Below are positions 1 through 8,476 of a DNA stretch of 64,000 nucleotides, piece after piece. The translations under genes were made by a program, and so were the position numbers. Within the stretch, counting starts at the first letter, position 1. Every line of letters begins with the position of its first letter. This DNA comes from Kitasatospora sp. NA04385. GTDB taxonomy: Bacteria > Actinomycetota > Actinomycetes > Streptomycetales > Streptomycetaceae. The notes under the pieces were generated by a model. That model worked only from the letters and a program-made list of their open reading frames with translations. It was not told the origin of the DNA and did not search any database. Where the stretch lies: the NCBI RefSeq assembly GCF_013364235.1, contig NZ_CP054919.1, forward strand, positions 1,089,489 to 1,153,488, read 5' to 3'.

Positions 1-1
1 G

Positions 2-829
2 CACCTGCTGGCGCTGGGCGCGCCCGGCCACGGCACCTCGACGCTGCTGCGCTCGATCGCGCTGCAGGCGCTGCCGTACGGCGACCTGGTGGTGGTGGAC
101 GGGGCGAGCACCGGCGAGCACGCCTGCCTGGTGAACCGGCCGGGCGTGCACACGGTGGAGACCAGCCTGCACGGGGCGCTGGCCGCGCTGGAGTGGTGCG
201 CGCGGGAGACCGAGCGGCGGCTGGTGGCGCTGAACGCGGCCCGGCACCACGGGCTGGCGGCGCCCGCCGACGTGAGCCGTCCGCTGTGGATCCTGCTCGA
301 CCACCTCACCGAGCTGTCGGAACTGGCGCACGCCGAGGGCCGCACCGACCCGCAGGAACTGCTGGAGGTGCCGCTGCGGCACGGCCGGGCGGCCCGGGTG
401 ACGGTGGTGTTCGTGGACGCGCTGGACGCCCGGGACCGGATCTCGGCCACCGTGCGCACCTGCACCCGGGCCCGGGTGGTGCTCGGCCCGGTGAACGCCG
501 AGTCCGGCCCGGCCGCGCTCGGCGGCCCGCTGGACATCGCGCCCGCCGCGCACACCCCGCCCGGGCGCGGCTACGCCCGGATCGGCACCGCCGCCCCGGT
601 CCGGCTGCAGGTCCCGGTGACCGTCGACCCGCTGGACGAGGACGCCCCGGCCGCGCTGCGGGACGCGGTGGTCGCGCTGCTGCCGCACCGCGACACCCGC
701 ACCGAGGCGGCCGCGCCCGTCCAGCTCCGCGCCGGGGCGGTGGCGCCCGCCGAGCCGGTCGCGGCCGAACCGGTGGCGGCCGATCTGACGAAGGACGCGG
801 CGCAGGTTAGTCCGCGCCCGGTCTGGTAA
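2..829 (+). CDS. FtsK/SpoIIIE-type ATPase, C-terminal fragment
   Basis: The frame is open from the window edge, so only the last 275 residues are visible. The fragment opens with a P-loop reading GAPGHGTST (fragment residues 6-14), then a strand ending in Asp (VVVDGAS) and later WILLDHLTEL, the order expected in an FtsK/SpoIIIE/EccC RecA-like domain. The usual Walker A Lys is replaced by Thr, so this domain probably does not hydrolyse ATP, as is known for the later domains of EccC/EssC proteins. The tail from about residue 215 is Ala/Pro/Glu-rich. From memory, S. coelicolor also has an FtsK paralogue close to rbpA. Whether this is a DNA pump or a secretion-type ATPase cannot be decided from the fragment. 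Confidence 0.72.
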   Translation, partial: HLLALGAPGHGTSTLLRSIALQALPYGDLVVVDGASTGEHACLVNRPGVHTVETSLHGALAALEWCARETERRLVALNAARHHGLAAPADVSRPLWILLDHLTELSELAHAEGRTDPQELLEVPLRHGRAARVTVVFVDALDARDRISATVRTCTRARVVLGPVNAESGPAALGGPLDIAPAAHTPPGRGYARIGTAAPVRLQVPVTVDPLDEDAPAALRDAVVALLPHRDTRTEAAAPVQLRAGAVAPAEPVAAEPVAADLTKDAAQVSPRPVW

Positions 830-909
830 GAAGTCCGTCGGGTTCGGCGCTCTCCGGCGGACCAGAAGTGCACAAAATGTGACACGCCGGGTGATAACAC
901 CGCTCAGAT

Positions 910-938
910 GTGACAAAACGGGCGACCATGGGTACAAA
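910..938 (+). promoter_or_regulatory. Candidate vegetative promoter of rbpA
   Basis: GTGACA (910-915), a 17-nt spacer and TACAAA (933-938) fit a principal-sigma promoter. The octamer ATGTGACA occurs at 877-884 and again at 908-915, 31 bp apart (about three helical turns), which could also be a regulator-binding pair. Inference from pattern only. Confidence 0.4.
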
Positions 939-973
939 CAGGGGCGGCACGACAGGCGACGTATGTCCCGGAC

Positions 974-1001
974 GGGAATCTTCGTCGGAGGTCGAGCGTT
1001 G
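974..1001 (+). promoter_or_regulatory. Sigma-R type promoter of rbpA
   Basis: GGGAAT (974-979), exactly 18 nt, then GTTG (998-1001) matches the sigma-R consensus GGAAT-N18-GTT. rbpA is known to belong to the disulfide-stress sigma-R regulon in Streptomyces coelicolor, which supports the call. The site lies 63 nt ahead of the rbpA start codon. Confidence 0.82.
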
Positions 1002-1063
1002 GACCCAGCGACGAAGACAGCGACCACTAGTCCTGTGGGCAAGAAGCCCGGGAGGCACGATTC

Positions 1064-1438
1064 ATGAGCGAGCGAGCTCTCCGCGGCACGCGACTCGGGG
1101 CGACCAGCTACGAGACCGACCGCGGCATTGACCTGGCACCCCGCCAGACCGTCGAGTACGCATGTCAGAACGGACACCGCTTCGAGGTCCCGTTCTCGGT
1201 CGAGGCGGAGATTCCCGTGGTGTGGGAGTGCCGCTTCTGCGGTCAGGAGGCCGCCCTCCTGGACGGCGAGGAGCCGGAGGAGAAGAAGACCAAGCCCACC
1301 CGCACCCACTGGGACATGCTGATGGAGCGCCGGACTCGCGAGGAGCTGGAGGAGGTCCTGGCCGAGCGCCTGGCCGTCCTGCGCTCCGGCGGGATGAACC
1401 TGGCGATCCACCCGCGTGACTCGCGCAAGTCCGCCTGA
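1064..1438 (+). CDS. rbpA: RNA polymerase-binding protein RbpA
   Basis: This 124-residue actinobacterial protein binds RNA polymerase and the principal sigma factor and stabilises the open promoter complex. The sequence shows the RbpA core with candidate zinc ligands Cys34, His38, Cys56 and Cys59, a basic linker around residues 73-82 and the C-terminal sigma-interaction helix region (about 85-108, THWDMLMERR onward). Length matches the family. The ATG at 1064 follows a good GGGAGG ribosome site. It is a single-gene unit with its own sigma-R type promoter upstream and a strong hairpin downstream, so expression should rise under thiol-oxidative stress. The identification is close to certain. 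Confidence 0.96.
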   Translation: MSERALRGTRLGATSYETDRGIDLAPRQTVEYACQNGHRFEVPFSVEAEIPVVWECRFCGQEAALLDGEEPEEKKTKPTRTHWDMLMERRTREELEEVLAERLAVLRSGGMNLAIHPRDSRKSA

Positions 1439-1463
1439 CGCGCGCACCCCGCACCACCGCACC

Positions 1464-1505
1464 AACGCCGAAGGGCCCCGGTTCCCCCCGGGGCCCTTCG
1501 GCGTT
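1464..1505 (+). terminator. Intrinsic-type terminator after rbpA
   Basis: A perfect 18-bp stem (AACGCCGAAGGGCCCCGG and its complement) with a TTCCCC loop lies 26 nt past the rbpA stop. It sits between rbpA and the convergent fxsA and could serve both strands. It lacks a U-tract, as is usual in streptomycetes. Confidence 0.8.
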
Positions 1506-1546
1506 CCCCTACGGCCTCAGCACTTCACCGGCCGGTCAGGGGGTGG

Positions 1547-2143
1547 TCAGGGGGTGATCGGCGGGCGGTAGCCGGTGTCCGAGCCGGACGGGCCGGCGGA
1601 GCCGTGCGGCGGGTCGACGACCTCGCCCTGGACGACCTTGCCGTCGGGCCGGTGGATGCGCAGCTGCTCCTGCAACCGCATCGCGTCGGCGAACCGGTCC
1701 GCGCCCACCGGGGAGGTGGAGCGCAGCGCCGAGCCGGTGATCCGGCGACCGACGGCACGCCACAGGGCGCGGGTCGGCGGCAGCAGGAAGGTCACGGCCA
1801 GCAGGTCGGACAGGAAGCCGGGGATCATCAGCAGGATGCCCGCCAGCACCGTCATCGAGGTGCCGGTCTGCGGCTGCGCGGACTGCGGGTCCTTGGACAG
1901 CTCGACGGCGGCCCGGAACGCCCGCGCCCCGGCGCGCTTGATCACCGTGCCGCCGAGGAACACCCCGCCGACCAGCAGCAGGAGGGTCAGGAACCAGCCG
2001 ATCCAGCCGGCCACCACCGTGACCAGCCAGACCTCCAGCACCAGCCAGGCGGCGACCAGCAGCGGCACGGTGCGGGCGAGCCTGCCTCGGCGGGCCGGGC
2101 GGGCCGGGGTTGCTTGCTGGGACACGGTACGGATCCACTCCAT
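1547..2143 (-). CDS. FxsA family membrane protein
   Basis: A 198-residue membrane protein with hydrophobic segments near residues 20-60 (VPLLVAAWLVLEVWLVTVVA) and 95-130. The block GTSMTVLAGILLMIPGFLSD is the typical core of the FxsA family, named after the E. coli suppressor of F-exclusion of phage T7; the molecular function is unknown. The ATG at 2143 is preceded by GGAGAG at good distance. A much longer open frame continues upstream on this strand, but its content is Arg/Pro/Gly shadow sequence and the real protein begins here. It follows lnt on the same strand with a 131-bp gap, so the two may be co-transcribed. The tail is hydrophilic. Confidence 0.85.
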   Translation of the reverse strand: MEWIRTVSQQATPARPARRGRLARTVPLLVAAWLVLEVWLVTVVAGWIGWFLTLLLLVGGVFLGGTVIKRAGARAFRAAVELSKDPQSAQPQTGTSMTVLAGILLMIPGFLSDLLAVTFLLPPTRALWRAVGRRITGSALRSTSPVGADRFADAMRLQEQLRIHRPDGKVVQGEVVDPPHGSAGPSGSDTGYRPPITP

Positions 2144-2274
2144 CGCGGTGCTCTCCGCGGCGGCCGGCCTCTCCGGCCGCGTCCACGGCACCACCCAGCA
2201 CAACGGCCCCGGGGCCCGCCGTGTTCCGACGGGGGCTCGGCGCGCTCCCGGGGCCGTCGGGGCCCGTCCGCGGC

Positions 2275-3927
2275 TCAGGCCGCGGCGTCGGCCTCCCGCT
2301 CGGCCGCGGCCCGGCCCTCCGCCCGGCGCCGGCGCACCGCGCCGGTCGCCGCGAACGCGCAGGCCAGCACGCCGCCCACGGCCAGCACCCACTCCGGCGC
2401 GGCACCGACCCGGTCCGCGACGGTCCTGCCGTCGCGCAGCGGCACCAGCGCGTTCAGCACGGCCTGCTCCATCTCGCCGGTGCGCTGCTCGACCGTGCCG
2501 TCGGGGGTGATCACCGCGGAGACGCCGCTGGTGGCCGCGATCAGCACCGCCCGCCCGTGCTCGACGGCCCGCAGCCGGGACATCGCGAGCTGCTGCTCGG
2601 TCTGCCCGGTGCGGTTGTAGGTGGCGTTGTTGGTCTGCACGACGATGACCCGGCCGCCCTCGTTGACGGCGTCCCGGACGATCTCGTCGTACGCGACCTC
2701 GAAGCAGATCACGTCGCCGATCCGGGCCGGGCCGAGCTGCATCACGCCGTTGTGGGTGCCGGGGTAGAAGTCCCGGGCGACCCGCTGCAGGCGGCTGATC
2801 ACCTTGGACAGCTCGGTGCGGAACGGCACGTACTCGCCGAACGGCACCGGGTGCTGCTTGGTGTAGGAGGCGCCGGGGCCGGTGACCGGGTCCCAGACGA
2901 TGCCCTCGTTCTGGACGTGCTGCTCGTCGGGGCCGTCGACCAGGGCGCCGACCAGGGTGGGCACGCCGACCGCCTTGACCGCCTCGTCGATCCGGGCGTA
3001 CGCGGCCGGGTCGGTGAACGGGTCCAGGTCGGAGGCGTTCTCCGGCCAGATCACCACGTCGGGCCTGTCGGCCTTGCCGGCCGCGATGTCGGCGGCGAGC
3101 TTCTCGGTGGCGGTGGCGTGGTTGTCCAGCACCTCCATCGGGCGGCCCAGGAAGTCCATGCCGGGGCGGTCCACGTTGCCCTGGACGAGGGCGACCTTCA
3201 CCGTGTCGTCGGCCGAGGTCGGCACCGGCACCGCGTACCCGACCCCGACCAGCGCGAGCGCGCCCACCGCGCCGACCCCGGTGCGCCAGGGCATCTCGGT
3301 GTCGGTGCGCCGGGCCCGCACCGCGCTCAGCGCGGCCCAGGCCAGCAGGGTGCCCGCGGCGGCGACCGCGAAGGTCACCAGCGGGGCGCCGCCGAGCGCG
3401 GCCAGCGGCGTGAACGGGCTCGCGGTGTTGGCGAACGCCAGCCGCCCCCACGGGAAGCCGCCGAACGGCAGCCGGTCGCGCATCCACTCCTGGGTGACCC
3501 ACAGCACCGCGCCCCACAGCGGCCAGCCGCGCAGCTTCGAGGTCAGCGCCGTGCCCGCGCCCATCAGCGCCAGGAACAGCGCCTCGATCAGCGACAGGCC
3601 GACGGTGGCGTCCCAGCCGACCGGGCGCAGCCAGGACAGCAGCACCACGAAGAACGGGACGCCGAACGCGAAGCCGATCCAGGCGCCGTGCCGGGCGGTG
3701 CGGCCGCGGGTGAGCAGGGCGAGGGCGGCGACCGCGAGGACGGACAGCGGCCACAGGTCGAACGGCGGGAAGGCGAGGGCCAGGGCGAGGCCGGAGAGCG
3801 CGGCCAGCGCGGTCCTGGCCCACCAGGTGCGGCGGCGGCCGCGTCCGGGGGCCGTCGGCTCCGCGTCCTGCTCGGCCACCGGCCGCTCCTGCTGCTCGTG
3901 CTGCTCGTGCGAAACGGGCAGTGCCAC
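2275..3927 (-). CDS. lnt: Apolipoprotein N-acyltransferase
   Basis: Lnt adds the third acyl chain to the N-terminal Cys of lipoproteins in the membrane. The protein has about six to eight membrane segments (residues 35-235) followed by a carbon-nitrogen hydrolase domain. The expected catalytic triad is visible: Glu296 (VVIWPEN), Lys357 (SYTKQHPVPFGEYVP) and Cys408 (GDVICFE). I chose the GTG at 3927 because AGAGGTGG lies at the right distance; an ATG at 3987 would add 20 residues but has a weaker context. In mycobacteria an Lnt domain can be fused to a polyprenol-phosphate mannose synthase; here it stands alone, with no synthase gene between it and fxsA. Several lipoproteins encoded in this window are possible substrates. 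Confidence 0.9.
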   Translation of the reverse strand: MALPVSHEQHEQQERPVAEQDAEPTAPGRGRRRTWWARTALAALSGLALALAFPPFDLWPLSVLAVAALALLTRGRTARHGAWIGFAFGVPFFVVLLSWLRPVGWDATVGLSLIEALFLALMGAGTALTSKLRGWPLWGAVLWVTQEWMRDRLPFGGFPWGRLAFANTASPFTPLAALGGAPLVTFAVAAAGTLLAWAALSAVRARRTDTEMPWRTGVGAVGALALVGVGYAVPVPTSADDTVKVALVQGNVDRPGMDFLGRPMEVLDNHATATEKLAADIAAGKADRPDVVIWPENASDLDPFTDPAAYARIDEAVKAVGVPTLVGALVDGPDEQHVQNEGIVWDPVTGPGASYTKQHPVPFGEYVPFRTELSKVISRLQRVARDFYPGTHNGVMQLGPARIGDVICFEVAYDEIVRDAVNEGGRVIVVQTNNATYNRTGQTEQQLAMSRLRAVEHGRAVLIAATSGVSAVITPDGTVEQRTGEMEQAVLNALVPLRDGRTVADRVGAAPEWVLAVGGVLACAFAATGAVRRRRAEGRAAAEREADAAA

Positions 3928-4050
3928 CTGCGCACCACCTCTCTGCCTCGGGATCGTCTCCGCGCGCGAGGGGCACAGCTGTTCCACCTCGTTCGACGTC
4001 CCAGGAAAGGTACCTCACTCCCCCGCCCGCCCCGCGCGGCCGACGGCCCG

Positions 4051-5493
4051 TCAGCGGCCGACCTGCGGGCGGTGCCCGGCCTGGGGCAGCGCCTCCTCCA
4101 GGGTGCGGGCGACCTGGAGGAGCAGGTCCTCGCGCCAGGGGGCGGCGACCAGCTGGACGCCGACGGGCAGCCCGGTGGCCCCGTCCCGGTGCAGCGGCAG
4201 CGAGAGGGCGGGCTGGCCGGTGACGTTGAACACGGAGGTGAACACGCCCATCGGGTAGGAGTTGCGGACGGCGGCGGCCGGGTCGGCGGCGGTGCCGGTG
4301 CGCCAGGCGCCGATCCGGGGCGGCAGGCAGGCCATGGTGGGGGTGACCAGCAGGTCGAAGCCGGCCAGGAAGCCCTCGACCAGGGCGCGGGAGAGCCGCT
4401 GGGCGCTCTGCACGGCCCGCGCGTAGGCCCAGGAGTCGGCGGCGTGCGCGGCCTCGCGCAGCGCCCGGTTGTGCGGTTCGACCAGGTCGGGGTCGGTGAG
4501 CGGGACGGCGGCGGCGCCGGTGTTCCAGATCGCGGTGAACGCGCCGACCAGCTCCTCGGCGGGCGGCAGCGGCAGCGGGGTGTCGACGACGTGGTGCCCG
4601 GCGTGCTCCAGGGCGCGCAGCGTCCGCTCGACGGCCGTGCGGCAGGCCGGGTCGACGGGGACGCCGGCGACCGGGGAGTCGGTGAGGCGCCCGATCCGCA
4701 GGCCGGCCGGCGGTTCCTGCTCCAGGGCGGCGGCGTACCGCAGGGCGGGCGCGGGCGGGGACCACCAGCTGCCGGGGTCGTGCCGGGCCAGCACGTCCAG
4801 GACGGCCGCGGTGTCCTCGACGGTGCGGGTGACGACCCCGGCGGCGGCGAGGCCCTCGACCAGGACGGTGGCCTGCGCGACCCGGCCGCGGGTCGGTTTG
4901 AGGCCGACCAGGCCGGTGCAGGAGGCGGGGATCCGGATCGACCCGCCGCCGTCCTCGGCGTGCGCGATCGGGGCCATCCCGGCGGCGACGGCGGCGCCCG
5001 CGCCGCTGGAGGAGCCGCCGGGGGTGCGGGCGGTGTCCCACGGGTTGCGGGTGATGCCGAGCGCGGGGCTCTCGGTGAACGGCAGCGCCCCGAACTCCGA
5101 GGTGGTGGTCTTGCCCATCGGCACGAACCCGGCCGCCACCAGCCGGGCCACCACCGGGTCGGTGGCCTTCGCGGGCTCCCGCGAGGTGGCCCGCGAGCCG
5201 TACGTGGTCGGCCAGCCGGCGACGTCCGCCAGGTCCTTCACCGGCAGCGGCACGCCCAGGAAGGGCGGCAGCCGCTCGTCCCGGCCGGCCGTCAGGACCC
5301 GGTGCTCGGCGGCCCGGGCGGCGGCCAGCACGGCCTCGTCGTCGCGGTGGCAGAAGGCGTTGAGCACCGGGTCGAGGCGGTCGGCGCGCCGCAGGTAGGT
5401 CTCGGCGAGCTCCACCGGGCCGATCTCGCGGCGGCGGACGGCCGCCGCGAGGTCGAGTGCGGGGGTGAACGGGTCGAACGGGTCGGCGGGCAT
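4051..5493 (-). CDS. Amidase signature family hydrolase
   Basis: A 480-residue enzyme of the amidase signature superfamily, which hydrolyses carboxamides through a Ser-Ser-Lys triad. Lys86 (PLPVKDLA), the cis-Ser near 161 (TPGGSSSGAG) and nucleophile Ser185 (DGGGSIRIPASCTG) are all present, and the length is typical. The ATG at 5493 has GAGAGGA eight bases upstream; the open frame extends further but without family features. The neighbouring amidohydrolase, on the same strand about 100 bp upstream, also acts on C-N bonds, hinting at a shared role in using or detoxifying amides. Substrate cannot be told. A GatA role in tRNA amidation is unlikely because no gatB or gatC is adjacent. Confidence 0.88.
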   Translation of the reverse strand: MPADPFDPFTPALDLAAAVRRREIGPVELAETYLRRADRLDPVLNAFCHRDDEAVLAAARAAEHRVLTAGRDERLPPFLGVPLPVKDLADVAGWPTTYGSRATSREPAKATDPVVARLVAAGFVPMGKTTTSEFGALPFTESPALGITRNPWDTARTPGGSSSGAGAAVAAGMAPIAHAEDGGGSIRIPASCTGLVGLKPTRGRVAQATVLVEGLAAAGVVTRTVEDTAAVLDVLARHDPGSWWSPPAPALRYAAALEQEPPAGLRIGRLTDSPVAGVPVDPACRTAVERTLRALEHAGHHVVDTPLPLPPAEELVGAFTAIWNTGAAAVPLTDPDLVEPHNRALREAAHAADSWAYARAVQSAQRLSRALVEGFLAGFDLLVTPTMACLPPRIGAWRTGTAADPAAAVRNSYPMGVFTSVFNVTGQPALSLPLHRDGATGLPVGVQLVAAPWREDLLLQVARTLEEALPQAGHRPQVGR

Positions 5494-5590
5494 CGCGCGG
5501 TCCTCTCTCACGTGGTGCCCACCACCCTGCGCGCCCCGCCCGCCCCCGGTCTTGGACGAATGTCCGGCCCCTCCGACGGGGGCGCGGGCG

Positions 5591-7204
5591 TCAGGCGGTG
5601 CGCCGGTGGACGGTGCGGCCGCGGACGACGGTGCGCAGGCAGACCGGGAGGGGGTGGCCGGGGGTGAGGTCGGGCAGGCCGGGGGTGCCGGAGCGGGGGT
5701 CGGTGGACCAGCCGGCAATCCGGGTGTCGGGGGCCTGGACGACCAGGTCGGCGGTGGCCCAGATCGCGTAGGAGGCGGCGGCGCCGGGGACGAGGACGCC
5801 GTCGGCGTCGTGGCCCAGCGCGCGGTGGCCGCCGCGGGTGTGGGCGGTGAAGGCGGCGCGGACCGAGATCCGGTGCTCGGGGGTGCGGTGGAAGGCGGCG
5901 GCCCGGACGGTGCCCCAGGGGTCGAGCGGGGTGACCGGCGCGTCCGAGCCGAAGGCCAGCGGGAGGCCGGTGCGCAGCATCGCCGCGAAGGGGTTGAGCC
6001 CGGCGGCGCGCTCGGCGCCCAGGCGGTCGGCGTACATGCCGTCGGGGCCGCCCCAGGCGGCGTCGAAGGCGGGCTGGACGGAGGCGGTGAGGCCGAGTTC
6101 GGCGAACGCGGCGAGGGTCTCGTAGGTCAGGGCCTCGGCGTGCTCGACCCGGTGGCGGGCGGCCTTGACCCGGTCCAGGCCGAGCCGGTCGGCGGCGGCG
6201 CGGACGCCCGCCACCACGGCGCCGATCGCGGCGTCGCCGATGGCGTGGAAGCCGGCCTGGAGGCCGGCCTCGGTGCAGGCGGTGACGTGGTCGGCGACCT
6301 GGTCGGCGGTGAGGTAGGCGGTGCCGGTGTGCGCGGCGTCGGCGTACGGGTCGTGCAGGCAGGCGGTGTGCGAGCCGAGGGCGCCGTCGACGAAGAGGTC
6401 GCCGCCGGCGCCGACCGCGCCGAGGCGCTTGGCGGTCGCGATGCCCTCGGGGCCGAGTTCGCCCCAGTAGCCGTACACCTCGGGGCCGTCGGCCTCGGCG
6501 GCGAGGGCGAGCAGCGCGGCGAGGTCCTCGGCGGAGGAGATCTCCGGCCCGGCGCACTCGTGCAGGGTGCCGATGCCGAGTTCGGCGGCCCGGCGCAGGG
6601 TGGCGTACTGGGCGTCGCGGCGCTGGAGCGGGGTGAGGTGGGCGAGCGCGGCCTGCCGGACGGCGTGGTGGGCGTCCCGGGTGAGCGGGCCGGTGGCGTC
6701 GTACCCGGGCAGCGCGTCCAGGCCGGGGACGAGGGCGCGCAGCGCGCTGGTGGCGAGGCCGGAGTGGACGTCGGTGCGGGAGAGGTAGAGCGGTGCGTGC
6801 CCGGCGGCGGCGTCGAGTTCGGCGAGCGCAGGGGCGCGGCGCTCGGGCCAGCGGGTCTCGTCCCAGCCGTGGCCGATCAGGGCGCCGCCGGCGAAGGAGG
6901 CGCCGAACGCGGCGGTGCGGTTGAGCGCTTCGGCGAGCGAGCCGCAGTCGGTGAGGTCGAGGCCGGTGAGGGCGAGGCCGGTGGCGGTGGCGTGCACGTG
7001 GGCGTCGACGAAGGCGGGGGTGACCAGGGCGCCGTCCAGTTCGACGATCTCGTCGGCGGTGTCGGCGTACGCCTCGGCGGCTCCGTCGCTGCCGACCCAG
7101 GCGACGTGCTGCCCCTCGACCAGCATGGCGGTGGCGAAGGGGTCGGCGGGGCTGTAGACGTTGCCGCCGCGCAGCAGCACGGTCCGGTCGGTGCGTTCGG
7201 TCAT
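5591..7204 (-). CDS. Amidohydrolase, YtcJ-like
   Basis: A 537-residue metal-dependent hydrolase of the YtcJ-like branch of the amidohydrolase superfamily. The metal-binding start HVH is at residues 69-71 (PAFVDAHVHA). Further motifs are GHGWDETRWP, DGALGSHTA, the His in AGFHAIGD, HRVEHAE and the late Asp in FGSDAPV. No signal peptide is seen, so it is cytoplasmic. It starts with ATG at 7204 and lies upstream of the amidase on the same strand. Members hydrolyse amide or imide bonds of poorly known substrates. The Lrp-type regulator 56 bp upstream in the same direction could control it. Substrate unknown. Confidence 0.86.
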   Translation of the reverse strand: MTERTDRTVLLRGGNVYSPADPFATAMLVEGQHVAWVGSDGAAEAYADTADEIVELDGALVTPAFVDAHVHATATGLALTGLDLTDCGSLAEALNRTAAFGASFAGGALIGHGWDETRWPERRAPALAELDAAAGHAPLYLSRTDVHSGLATSALRALVPGLDALPGYDATGPLTRDAHHAVRQAALAHLTPLQRRDAQYATLRRAAELGIGTLHECAGPEISSAEDLAALLALAAEADGPEVYGYWGELGPEGIATAKRLGAVGAGGDLFVDGALGSHTACLHDPYADAAHTGTAYLTADQVADHVTACTEAGLQAGFHAIGDAAIGAVVAGVRAAADRLGLDRVKAARHRVEHAEALTYETLAAFAELGLTASVQPAFDAAWGGPDGMYADRLGAERAAGLNPFAAMLRTGLPLAFGSDAPVTPLDPWGTVRAAAFHRTPEHRISVRAAFTAHTRGGHRALGHDADGVLVPGAAASYAIWATADLVVQAPDTRIAGWSTDPRSGTPGLPDLTPGHPLPVCLRTVVRGRTVHRRTA

Positions 7205-7259
7205 GGCGTCCAGTCTCGCACCGCGGACACCGGCGCCCGGACCGGGGCGGGGCCGCAGG

Positions 7260-7700
7260 TCAGAGCTTGGGCGGGCGGGCCTCGTACGGGGTGGAGAGGA
7301 CGACGGTGGTGCGGGTGGAGACGCCGGCCGCGGAGCGGATGCGGGCGAGCAGGTCCTCCAGGTCGCCGGGGCCGGGGACGCGGACCTTGAGGATGTAGTT
7401 CTCGTCGCCGGCGACGCTGTGGCAGGCCTCGATCTCGGGCAGGCCGACCAGGCGCTCGGGGGTGTCGTCGGGGGCGCTGGGGTCGAAGGGCTTGACCGAG
7501 ATGAACGCGGTGAGCGCCAGGTCGACCGCCTCGGGGTCGACGATCGCGGTGTAGCCGCGGATGACGCCGCGCTGCTCCAGGCGGCGCACCCGCTGGTGCA
7601 CGGCCGAGGTGGACAGGCCGGTGGCCTTGCCCAGGTCGGTGTAGCTCATCCGTCCGTCCTGGAGCAGCAGCTGGACGATGCGCTGGTCGAGTTCCTCCAC
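7260..7700 (-). CDS. Lrp/AsnC family transcriptional regulator
   Basis: A 146-residue feast/famine regulator. The N-terminal winged helix-turn-helix (residues 1-50; GKATGLSTSAVHQRVRRLEQ is the recognition region) is followed by the RAM ligand-binding domain (about 65-140, with LPEIEACHSVAGDENYILKV). Such proteins sense amino acids and form octamers on DNA. The GTG at 7700 has no ribosome site but TAGGTT eight bases upstream, which suggests a leaderless transcript. It precedes the amidohydrolase and amidase genes, so it may regulate them. The ligand cannot be read from the sequence. Confidence 0.9.
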   Translation of the reverse strand: MEELDQRIVQLLLQDGRMSYTDLGKATGLSTSAVHQRVRRLEQRGVIRGYTAIVDPEAVDLALTAFISVKPFDPSAPDDTPERLVGLPEIEACHSVAGDENYILKVRVPGPGDLEDLLARIRSAAGVSTRTTVVLSTPYEARPPKL

Positions 7701-7708
7701 AAGGCGTC

Positions 7709-7714
7709 AACCTA
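7709..7714 (-). promoter_or_regulatory. -10 box of leaderless Lrp-family gene
   Basis: TAGGTT on the minus strand, eight bases ahead of the GTG at 7700, with no ribosome site between. This spacing would place the transcription start at or next to the start codon. Confidence 0.5.
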
Positions 7715-7909
7715 CTCGATCGCGGCCGGGCCGTGCAGACAGCTCACCGGGGGGCGCATGTGGGGGGCACATGCCAAGGGAATGTGGCGAGGAACACATT
7801 CGATGCATCACCGTGCGCCGGAGTGCAGGGTTATGACGCCCCCTCACTGGGAAGTGCTGCTGGTGGCCCGGACAACGAGAGGCTCCGGCCCGATCCTAGG
7901 GGGATCACG

Positions 7910-8311
7910 ATGCCTTCCACCGACCAGCGTTCCGACGTCGAGGACGAACCCGGCGCGCCCGAGGCGTCCTTCGGGACGGACCCGGGCGCGGCCGACAGCT
8001 GGGAGATCGTCCGGGTGCACTGCCCGGAGTGCGACCGCCCGATCGCGTTGATCGGCGACGAAGAACGCCTGCCGCAGCACGCGGTGCTCACCTCCGCGTG
8101 GAACCCCTTCCAGCCCGCGATCTGCCGGGGCACCGGCGCGCCGACGGCCGACCTGCCGGAGTGCGAGGAGCAGCCGGAGCGCGAGGGCCTGGACAACCTG
8201 GTCATGCTGCCGACGGCGCTGGACTGGCGCACCCAGCCGTTCTCGCACGCCGGGGCCCACCGCGCGGTGCGCGCGTTCCTGCCCTCGCAGCGCGACCGCC
8301 GCGCGGCCTGA
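7910..8311 (+). CDS. Conserved hypothetical protein with CPxC knuckle
   Basis: A 133-residue acidic protein of unknown function. A disordered acidic head (residues 1-35) leads into VRVHCPECDRPIALIGDEE, where CPEC looks like half of a zinc ribbon; a third Cys (PAICRGTG) and a fourth (LPECEEQ) follow and could complete a metal site. The ATG at 7910 follows TAGGGGG, a good ribosome site; a longer frame begins at 7733 but that stretch is not protein-like. It lies divergent from the Lrp-type gene and is a single-gene unit. I recognise it only as the kind of short protein conserved in streptomycetes; I cannot give a function. Confidence 0.75.
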   Translation: MPSTDQRSDVEDEPGAPEASFGTDPGAADSWEIVRVHCPECDRPIALIGDEERLPQHAVLTSAWNPFQPAICRGTGAPTADLPECEEQPEREGLDNLVMLPTALDWRTQPFSHAGAHRAVRAFLPSQRDRRAA

Positions 8312-8324
8312 GCGCGGTCCGCAC

Positions 8325-8357
8325 AGGGCCGGAGCAGGGCCGGAGCAGGGCCTGAGC
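8325..8357 (+). repeat. 11-bp tandem repeat, three copies
   Basis: AGGGCCGGAGC at 8325-8335 and 8336-8346, followed by AGGGCCTGAGC at 8347-8357 with one change. It lies just after the stop of the CPxC protein gene, in non-coding DNA. It is a short minisatellite, with no hairpin of note. Confidence 0.8.
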
Positions 8358-8464
8358 ACGGCCCGCGGAGAAGCCGGACCGTCCCCGACGGTCCGACGTC
8401 CCGGCGAGGGTGCCGCCCGCGGTGCCCTCCGGGATCACCCCCGGTGACGGCGGGCCGGCCCCCG

Positions 8465-8470
8465 TACCCT
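8465..8470 (+). promoter_or_regulatory. -10 box of leaderless kinase-like gene
   Basis: TACCCT ends six bases before the ATG at 8477 and no ribosome site intervenes, the layout of a leaderless streptomycete promoter. Confidence 0.5.
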
Positions 8471-8476
8471 GGCCGG

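Noticed and set aside
1547..5041. A 1164-codon open frame on the minus strand
   Set aside because: Only its final 198 codons are protein-like (FxsA). The rest is Arg/Pro/Gly/Ala shadow sequence overlapping lnt and the amidase in another frame, a usual artefact of very GC-rich DNA.
2110..5667. A 1185-codon open frame on the plus strand antisense to lnt and the amidase
   Set aside because: Composition is repetitive Gly/Arg/Asp/Val as expected from complementing GC-rich codons, with no motif; the minus-strand genes have full catalytic residues.
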